DNA from: an uncultured bacterium
Lineage (GTDB): Bacteria > Actinomycetota > Coriobacteriia > Coriobacteriales > Coriobacteriaceae
NCBI GenBank assembly: GCA_905215195.1
Contig: CAJMPF010000045.1
Location: forward strand, 1-9,810
Direction of reading: 5' to 3'
DNA: 9,810 nucleotides
In this document: piece by piece, positions 5,676 through 9,810 of the stretch
Layout of the letters: the number at the start of each line of letters is the position of its first letter
How positions within the stretch are numbered: position 1 is the stretch's first letter
The notes under the pieces: model-generated
Database searches by the model: none
Told to the model about the DNA's origin: nothing
What the model saw: only the letters and a program-made list of their open reading frames with translations
Made by a program: the position numbers and the translations under genes

Positions 5676-7520
5676 CTAACCCATGACCGACATGGTGAGC
5701 AGCACCGCAGCGGCGCAGTACGCTATGCACGAGATCATGACGGCAATAACGTTCATGGCGGTGCCCGACGTGTTGAGGTCATGCTCGTCACGCCAGAACA
5801 GCACCATCAGGTAAATCACGGCGCTCATGTTGCCAATCAGACAAACGATGGCCGCGATGTTAAAGCAGCCGGTAAAGAGTTGCTCCTCAAACATAGGCGC
5901 GTCGAGGAACGCGGCGGTGCGCACCAGTTGGGCGCACAGGTAGGTCACGAGCGACAGAATCAGGCCCATGCCCGTGCTCTGGAAGAAAAATCCCAGATAC
6001 GGCTTGGGCTCATCGTCATGGCCGTCGTACTCCAGGAAGTAATTCTTGACGAACGACACCATGCGCGAGGCAGCCAACAACACGAGCGGCATGGCGCACA
6101 TGGGGAACACCACCAGATGCGCGGAGCCCAGCGCCGTCCCCAGCACTGTTGCCATGATGCACGAGGCAATGCCCCACACGACAACCCAGTACTGGCGATG
6201 CACAAACCAGCTGAGCACGTTCGTCGAGTCGTCCGACGCGCTATCGCCCGAGCCGACACCGGCGATCTGCAGGTCCTCCTGATGCTCCTCGGCGATAACG
6301 TCCATGGCGTCGTCGAAGGTCACGATACCCAGGATATGACGGTTCTCGTCGCAGACAGGGATGGCAACCAGGTCGTACTTGGTCATCTCGTCCGTCACGT
6401 CTTCCTGGTCCTCGTCGGGCGACACATAGACCAGGTCGCGATAGGCCAGCTGACCCAGCGTGGCGTCGCGGTCGGCTACGATCAGCGTGCGCAGCGAAAG
6501 CACGCCGGTCAGCATGCCGCTCGGATCCTCGGTATAGACGTAGTAGACGCTCTCGAAGTCCTCGTCGAGCTTGCGAATCGCCTCGATGGCGTCGCCGACC
6601 GTCGCCGTGGCGGGCAGCGAGACAAACTCCGAGGTCATGATGCGGCCGGCGGTGTTGTCCTCGTAGCCCAACAGATTACGAATCGCCTTCTCCTCCTTGA
6701 CGCCCATCAGGCGCAGGAGCTTCTCGGCCTTCTCATAATCGAGTTCGTCGATCAGGTCGGCAGCGTCGTCCGGGTCCATCATGGCCAGCATCGACGATGC
6801 GTCGGTATCGGACAGGCCCTCGAGCATCTCGGTCATAAGCTCGTCGTCATCGAACTCCGAGATGGCCTCGGCGGCCTGGGCAGTATCGAGCTGCGCAAAC
6901 ACCTGCGCACGCAGGCGCGGGTCGAGCTGCTCGATAATGTCGGCGATGTCGGCAGGGTGCAGCTCGCCGAGCGTCTTGTGCGACACCGAGAGTTGAATGT
7001 TCTTGGTCGAGCGGTCGAGCAGGTCCATGTAGGACCAAGCGATGATGTCCTCACTGAGCGGCTTGCCCAGGTGCTTCATAAAGCCTTCGACGATATGCTC
7101 GAGCGCGGGGCTGATGGCGCGCAGCAGACCGCGGGCACCGACCTCGGCGCCCAGCAGGCGCAGCTGGTTTTCGCCCGACATGGAAAACTTGATGTCGTTT
7201 ACGCGCACGACCTTCATGCCCTGCGTGTCGACAATCTGCTTGTTGAGCACGTCGCGGGCAAGCAAGAGTTCGGTCGGCTGCAGGTACGAAAAACGGATTT
7301 CGGTGGCCGACGTCTTAAGGTGCACACCCGTCTCGTCGATACGGTCGACCCATTTGCGCCAGCTGATCATAAACGGCGTCTTGCCGGGACCGCGGAACGC
7401 GAGCGACGTCACGTGTGGAAAAACTTCGCCGGTAGCAATACCAAAATCGTTGACCACGCCGAGCTTTTCGCCATCGACGTCCAAGACCGGCAATTTGAGC
7501 ATCTCACTCAGATAATTCAA
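5676..7520 (-). CDS. PRC-barrel / MgtE_N / tandem-CBS membrane protein, probable partner of the NRAMP carrier
   Basis: Multidomain protein of 614 residues. Residues 1-80 and 89-140 look like two PRC-barrel-type segments (LPVLDVDGEKLGVV; ARDVLNKQIVDTQGMKVVRV). MgtE N-domain helices fill about 185-285 (LGELHPADIADIIEQLDP, acidic repeats such as MDPDDAADLIDEL). Two CBS domains follow at about 293-350 and 360-412 (GRIMTSEFVSLP; GIVTFDDAMDVI). Five helices lie at about 443-465, 470-492, 510-533, 548-576 and 587-612. In MgtE channels the N-domain and CBS pair sense Mg2+ and gate the pore. Here I find no acidic residue in the membrane segments and no MgtE-type glycine/asparagine signature, so I infer a sensor or regulator rather than a normal MgtE channel. 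The start is TTG at 7520 with GGGGAG at 7526-7531, 5 nt away, placing LSEMLKLPV at the N-terminus as in other PRC proteins. ATG at 7502 is the alternative. A leader with possible RNA structure precedes it. Confidence 0.85.
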   Translation of the reverse strand: MNYLSEMLKLPVLDVDGEKLGVVNDFGIATGEVFPHVTSLAFRGPGKTPFMISWRKWVDRIDETGVHLKTSATEIRFSYLQPTELLLARDVLNKQIVDTQGMKVVRVNDIKFSMSGENQLRLLGAEVGARGLLRAISPALEHIVEGFMKHLGKPLSEDIIAWSYMDLLDRSTKNIQLSVSHKTLGELHPADIADIIEQLDPRLRAQVFAQLDTAQAAEAISEFDDDELMTEMLEGLSDTDASSMLAMMDPDDAADLIDELDYEKAEKLLRLMGVKEEKAIRNLLGYEDNTAGRIMTSEFVSLPATATVGDAIEAIRKLDEDFESVYYVYTEDPSGMLTGVLSLRTLIVADRDATLGQLAYRDLVYVSPDEDQEDVTDEMTKYDLVAIPVCDENRHILGIVTFDDAMDVIAEEHQEDLQIAGVGSGDSASDDSTNVLSWFVHRQYWVVVWGIASCIMATVLGTALGSAHLVVFPMCAMPLVLLAASRMVSFVKNYFLEYDGHDDEPKPYLGFFFQSTGMGLILSLVTYLCAQLVRTAAFLDAPMFEEQLFTGCFNIAAIVCLIGNMSAVIYLMVLFWRDEHDLNTSGTAMNVIAVMISCIAYCAAAVLLTMSVMG

Positions 7521-7536
7521 TGGTGCTCCCCATCAT
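7504..7536 (-). CDS. Possible 10-codon leader ORF overlapping the MgtE-like start
   Basis: Two consecutive ATG codons (7534-7536 and 7531-7533) follow the best ribosome site of the region, GGAGG at 7541-7545, with spacings of 4 and 7 nt. The frame encodes MMGSTIELSE and stops at TGA 7504-7506. It is one frame off the MgtE-like gene, spans its TTG start (7518-7520), and ends 1 nt before that gene's in-frame ATG (7500-7502). It may be a leader peptide that couples or limits translation of the main gene, or simply a chance ORF in a strong ribosome site. Confidence 0.3.
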   Translation of the reverse strand: MMGSTIELSE

Positions 7537-7625
7537 TATTCCTCCGAACGCGGCCGCGCGTGCGGCGTCCGGGGGCTTCTGGATATGTATACGCATGCGC
7601 GGGCGGCACGCCGCTCGACGCTTAC

Positions 7626-7713
7626 ACCCCGTGCATGCGCAAAAAGCACCTGCATGGGGTCATCGACTGTATGGTCGAGGTTTGGATTTCACCTGTAACC
7701 TTTCTCTTGACCC
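7626..7713 (-). promoter_or_regulatory. Candidate riboswitch-like structured leader
   Basis: In the minus-strand RNA I can draw a three-way junction. P1 pairs GGGUCA (7708-7713) with UGACCC (7657-7662). P2 pairs GGUU (7697-7700) with AACC (7679-7682). P3 pairs UCGAC (7674-7678) with GUCGA (7663-7667) around a CAUACA loop. Immediately after, a long imperfect hairpin (7646-7660 with 7626-7640, loop UUUUU) has 13 of 15 positions paired, counting one G-U. It needs bases 7657-7660, which are also the 3' strand of P1, so the two folds exclude each other. That is the layout of a riboswitch with alternative structures. The M-box landmarks I would expect ahead of a magnesium gene (GGUGAGGCUCC and the GACGCCAAUGGGU block) are absent. 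The fold was made by eye, without energies or covariation. Confidence 0.35.
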
Positions 7714-7728
7714 TCATTAACCGCAGTA

Positions 7729-7737
7729 ACTATAGCA
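7729..7737 (-). promoter_or_regulatory. Extended -10 promoter for the magnesium unit
   Basis: On the minus strand TGC followed by TATAGT gives an extended -10 element (TGn plus a hexamer matching TATAAT at five of six positions). No good -35 lies at 16-18 nt, which fits an extended -10 promoter. Transcription would start near 7722, about 9 nt before the first paired segment of the leader and about 200 nt before the TTG start. Confidence 0.45.
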
Positions 7738-7815
7738 TCAGCATCGCCCTGCGGCATCGAATTTATGCGCTGCACATTGCAGGCATACCAAACGCTGACG
7801 CATCCGTGACATAGC

Positions 7816-7847
7816 CATTGGGGACGCTCTTAAACGACTACCCAATG
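7816..7847 (-). terminator. Hairpin after the NodB-fold gene, possible terminator
   Basis: CATTGGG (7816-7822) and CCCAATG (7841-7847) form a perfect 7-bp stem with an 18-nt loop, beginning 1 nt past the stop codon of the NodB-fold gene. No T tract follows on the minus strand, so it may be a weak or factor-assisted terminator, an mRNA-stabilising stem, or a dispersed intergenic repeat. Confidence 0.35.
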
Positions 7848-7848
7848 A

Positions 7849-9255
7849 CTACTCTGTGGTGTCGTCGTCCTCGGCAAGCTGGGGGAACACGGCGTCCTTG
7901 GGCATGGTGGCCTTCGTCAGCGAGGTGAGCTTTTTGCTCAACGACGTGTCCGTCTTGACCAGGTCGCTGAGCGTCACGATCTTGTAGCCGTCGGCAATGA
8001 GGCCGTCGATAATCTGCGGCAGCGCCTCGAGTGTCTGCTCGGCGCATTCGTCTCTATCGGTGAGCAGCACGATATTGCCCGGCGTCACCGAATCGAGCAC
8101 CGTCGAGACCTGCTCGTCGGCACCGTTGAGCAGCCAGTCGCCCGAGTCAATATTCCACGAGACCACGGCGGAGACCAGGTCCATCGCATCAATCCAGTTT
8201 TGTTCGTCAAAGGCAGCGTAGGGAGCACGCAGCAGCATCGTCTTCACGCCGGTCGCCGACTTAATCGCATCGGTGCCTTTCGTGATCTGTTCGCGTACCG
8301 CCTCACGGTCCTGACCCTTGAGCGAATCGTCGCTGTAGCTGTTGGATCCGATCTCGCACCCGGCGTCGACAATCGCCTTGGCCGTGGCAGGCGAGGCCTC
8401 GGCCGCATCGCCCGAAAGGAAGAACGTCGCGGTGACGCCCTTTTCCTTGAGCACCTGCAAGATCTGTTTGGTGGCGCCGCTCGGACCCTCGTCAAACGTC
8501 AGCGCCACGTACTTTTTGTTGCCCTTGGGCGCCACGCTGGCGCACGCAACAACGCAATCGGTGGCGGGCACAACCTCGCCGCGGTCTTGCGTCTTGCCTG
8601 ACTGCTCACCAACCCACACCTCGGATCGGCCCTGGACACCCCATGTCTGCACATACTCGATAGCGCCCGTGCCCTCGACCTTGAGCTTGGGCTCGATAAC
8701 CGCAGCCTGAACCTCGTGCTTCTCGTAGGTGTTACGGCCATCCTTGACCGTCACCTTCTCGCCGCCCTCAAGTTCGCGGCTATCCCATTTGCCCTGCTTC
8801 ACGCGCTTGCCGTCGACCTTCACCGACAGCTTTTCGCCCCCATGGCGCTTGAGCACGCTGTCATCGACGGCCAGCAGGTCGCCTGCGTCGTAGGTGTCAG
8901 TCAAATCCTGTTCGTCGATGAGATTCTGCAGCGTAGAGCCCACGCGCACCGCGGTCTTCTGGCCGTTGAGCTCCACGTCCACGCTGCGGTTGACGTAGCC
9001 CACGACGGCAGCGATAAACAGCACGAGCGCGCAACCCACGGCGATCAGCGCATAGGGCAGGCGAGACGAACGACGGGGTGTGCGGCTGTTGCCGATGCGC
9101 GCGCTGCGATCGCTAAAGCCGCGGCTATGGTTGAGATACATCGCGCCGGGCTTACGGTGACGCTTGCGCTGACCGCTGGGCAGCTGCCCCAGGTCGCGGC
9201 GCGCCGTCGGATGCGCACCCGAACGCCCGTTTAAGTTGGATCCGTTTTGGCGCAT
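7849..9255 (-). CDS. Membrane-anchored NodB-fold (polysaccharide deacetylase-like) protein with altered active site
   Basis: The 468-residue protein has a basic cytosolic tail (1-66), one helix (about 67-87) and an extracytoplasmic part. Residues 91-185 hold beta-rich segments (VDVELNGQKTAVRVGSTLQNLI; KVTVKDGRNTYEKHEV) resembling the small YabE/DUF348-like domains of wall enzymes. The NodB domain spans about 248-434. Motif 1 is TFDEGP (253-258; usually TFDDGP). Motif 2, normally H-x3-H, has N305 and D309. Motif 3 keeps R343 (RAPY) and motif 4 keeps D370/D373-W374. Motif 5, normally L-x-H, has T399 instead of the catalytic histidine. The fold is clear (ALPQIIDGLIADGYKIVTLSDL aligns well with the family end), but ordinary metal-dependent deacetylation looks unlikely. 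It may bind glycan or use different chemistry. ATG at 9255 has GGAGG 4 nt upstream. The C-terminus is a short Ser/Asp/Glu-rich tail. The gene follows a PRC-barrel gene after a hairpin. Confidence 0.85.
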   Translation of the reverse strand: MRQNGSNLNGRSGAHPTARRDLGQLPSGQRKRHRKPGAMYLNHSRGFSDRSARIGNSRTPRRSSRLPYALIAVGCALVLFIAAVVGYVNRSVDVELNGQKTAVRVGSTLQNLIDEQDLTDTYDAGDLLAVDDSVLKRHGGEKLSVKVDGKRVKQGKWDSRELEGGEKVTVKDGRNTYEKHEVQAAVIEPKLKVEGTGAIEYVQTWGVQGRSEVWVGEQSGKTQDRGEVVPATDCVVACASVAPKGNKKYVALTFDEGPSGATKQILQVLKEKGVTATFFLSGDAAEASPATAKAIVDAGCEIGSNSYSDDSLKGQDREAVREQITKGTDAIKSATGVKTMLLRAPYAAFDEQNWIDAMDLVSAVVSWNIDSGDWLLNGADEQVSTVLDSVTPGNIVLLTDRDECAEQTLEALPQIIDGLIADGYKIVTLSDLVKTDTSLSKKLTSLTKATMPKDAVFPQLAEDDDTTE

Positions 9256-9276
9256 GTGCCCTCCCCCATAAACACA

Positions 9277-9306
9277 GCAAGCCGGAGCAACAGGTCTCCG
9301 GCTTGC
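9277..9306 (-). terminator. Strong hairpin between the PRC-barrel and NodB-fold genes
   Basis: GCAAGCCGGAG (9277-9287) and CTCCGGCTTGC (9296-9306) form a perfect 11-bp stem with an 8-nt loop, 21 nt past the PRC-barrel stop. The minus strand continues with TGTGTTTATG, a poor T tract. The hairpin ends only 21 nt before the next ATG and just before its ribosome site, leaving no room for a separate promoter below it. It may act as a partial terminator or attenuator, or as an mRNA processing barrier. Confidence 0.55.
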
Positions 9307-9327
9307 CTCCCATCATTTGGTACGTCG

Positions 9328-9810
9328 CTATTTTGTAGCTTTTGACGAGCCTCCGCTCGCCTTTTGGTATTCGTCCTTAAAGGCCTTGAACATGCCGCGC
9401 GTCTTGCCGAGCTGCTTGCCCAGCGCGCGACTGCCCTTGTCCACGGCGACCGAACCCTTGTCATCGAGCACCTTGGCGCCCTTCTTGACCTTATCGCCCA
9501 CCATGACGCTTGCCTCGGCAGCCTTTGCGGCGGCGCCGCCCGAATACCCGAGCGACTTGACCTCGTCCGAAACGATCATTGCGCCGTCCGCATAACCGCG
9601 CAGCATCGTCGGCGGCACCTGCGTGTCACCGACCAAAACACTCGAAGCAGCACCGGCGGTCACATAGAATGCCTGCACGATGCCCGAACGCGGCTTGAAC
9701 TCCACATCCGAGCAGTAGCCCACGACATCGCCCGACTCCGTGCGCACGTCCATGCCAACCCAGATAATGCAATCGTCCAGGTTGATGTCGAGGCGCTTGG
9801 CCGCAGCGGC
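9328..9810 (-). CDS. PRC-barrel domain protein (5' end outside window)
   Basis: The reading frame is open from the right edge to a TAG at 9328-9330, giving 160 residues. The first ~85 residues look like a PRC-barrel: VRTESGDVVGYCSDVEF, then SGIVQAFYV, and VPPTMLRGYADGAMIVSDEV, a beta-rich small barrel found in ribosome maturation and regulatory proteins. The remainder is Lys/Ala/Gly-rich and probably helical or flexible (VMVGDKVKKGAKVLDDKG, ending in KASGGSSKATK). No signal peptide or membrane helix is visible in this part. An internal ATG at 9753 is an unlikely start because PRC-like sequence continues upstream of it and it lacks a good ribosome site. A PRC-type segment also opens the MgtE-like protein 2 kb away, but the two are different architectures. 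The function cannot be specified. Confidence 0.75.
   Translation of the reverse strand, partial: AAAAKRLDINLDDCIIWVGMDVRTESGDVVGYCSDVEFKPRSGIVQAFYVTAGAASSVLVGDTQVPPTMLRGYADGAMIVSDEVKSLGYSGGAAAKAAEASVMVGDKVKKGAKVLDDKGSVAVDKGSRALGKQLGKTRGMFKAFKDEYQKASGGSSKATK

Larger units (their letters stand above)
7521..7848 (-). promoter_or_regulatory. 328-nt non-coding region: promoter and structured leader of the magnesium unit
   Basis: No plausible protein gene is visible on either strand apart from the leader ORF at its lower end. From upstream to downstream of the minus transcript it holds: a hairpin just after the NodB-fold gene (7816-7847), a small stem (CTGCA 7770-7774 with TGCAG 7778-7782), an extended -10 promoter (7729-7737), a leader with paired segments (7626-7713), and a stem reaching the ribosome site. 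That stem pairs 7565-7572 with 7544-7551 (8 bp, one G-T) and would cover the first two G of GGAGG. Elements with separate evidence are listed on their own. Confidence 0.6.

Noticed and set aside
4426..5679. A 417-codon plus-strand frame opposite the NRAMP gene
   Set aside because: The composition is dominated by His, Arg and Asn/Gln without hydrophobic core patterns. It mirrors the codon usage of the NRAMP gene.
5668..5730. ATG at 5730 as the NRAMP start, giving 441 residues
   Set aside because: It would overlap the upstream gene by 55 nt, adds a Cys/His-rich segment unlike the family, and lacks a ribosome site. GTG at 5667 has AGGTGG at a good distance.
7626..7722. M-box (ykoK) magnesium riboswitch
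   Set aside because: It would be expected here, but the conserved GGUGAGGCUCC and GACGCCAAUGGGU blocks are missing. ACAGGUGA at 7688-7695 is only a superficial likeness.
5781..7814. A 677-codon open frame on the plus strand opposite the MgtE-like gene
   Set aside because: Its product is rich in His, Arg, Gln and Val with no recognisable domain, and the minus strand encodes clear PRC, MgtE_N and CBS domains over the same bases. Long antisense frames are common in GC-rich DNA.
7849..9255. Calling the NodB-fold gene a pseudogene
   Set aside because: The frame is intact over 468 codons with a good ribosome site and a full domain order. Only specific active-site residues differ.
9328..9753. ATG at 9753 as the start of the PRC-barrel gene
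   Set aside because: The frame stays open to the window edge with PRC-compatible sequence upstream, and no good ribosome site precedes 9753. I treat the gene as cut by the window.
1..9810. tRNA, rRNA, CRISPR array, insertion sequence or prophage
   Set aside because: I saw no clover-leaf sequence, regularly spaced repeats, transposase motif or phage gene on either strand.

Overview
The window is high-GC, densely coding DNA. The combination of an OatA-like acyltransferase, an NRAMP-related magnesium transporter type, PRC-barrel proteins and a membrane-anchored NodB-fold protein points to a Gram-positive actinobacterium, most plausibly a gut Coriobacteriia member such as Collinsella. This placement comes from gene content and protein style, not from a marker gene. 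All genes are on the minus strand except one. I see no RNA genes, CRISPR array, insertion sequence or prophage.

Layout. (1) 1-1890, minus: ribokinase followed after 30 nt by a nucleoside hydrolase that runs off the left edge. Together they would split nucleosides and phosphorylate the released ribose. A promoter and an overlapping perfect 6+6 palindrome lie at 1955-1983. (2) 2077-4293, plus: a two-domain OatA/OafA-type O-acyltransferase, divergent from ribokinase and probably modifying a cell-envelope polymer. (3) 4405-7520, minus: an apparent two-gene magnesium unit. The first gene encodes PRC-barrel, MgtE N-domain, two CBS domains and an unusual five-helix membrane domain. Eight nucleotides later begins an NRAMP-family carrier whose metal-site motifs (DAGG in helix 1, TIAPW in helix 6) are of the NRMT magnesium type. 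A hairpin at 4351-4387 closes the unit. (4) 7521-7848: a 328-nt non-coding stretch. It carries an extended -10 promoter, a leader that folds on paper into a three-way junction competing with a strong hairpin, and a 10-codon ORF overlapping the TTG start of the MgtE-like gene. (5) 7849-9810, minus: a membrane-anchored NodB-fold protein with its metal and catalytic histidines replaced, preceded by a PRC-barrel protein cut by the right edge, with a hairpin between them.

The strongest lead is the magnesium module: a likely CBS/MgtE_N sensor protein lacking the usual MgtE pore residues, paired with an NRAMP-type magnesium carrier and preceded by a riboswitch-like leader that I could not match to the M-box. 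The degenerate NodB protein is the second lead. All RNA folds were drawn by eye and no homology search was possible.
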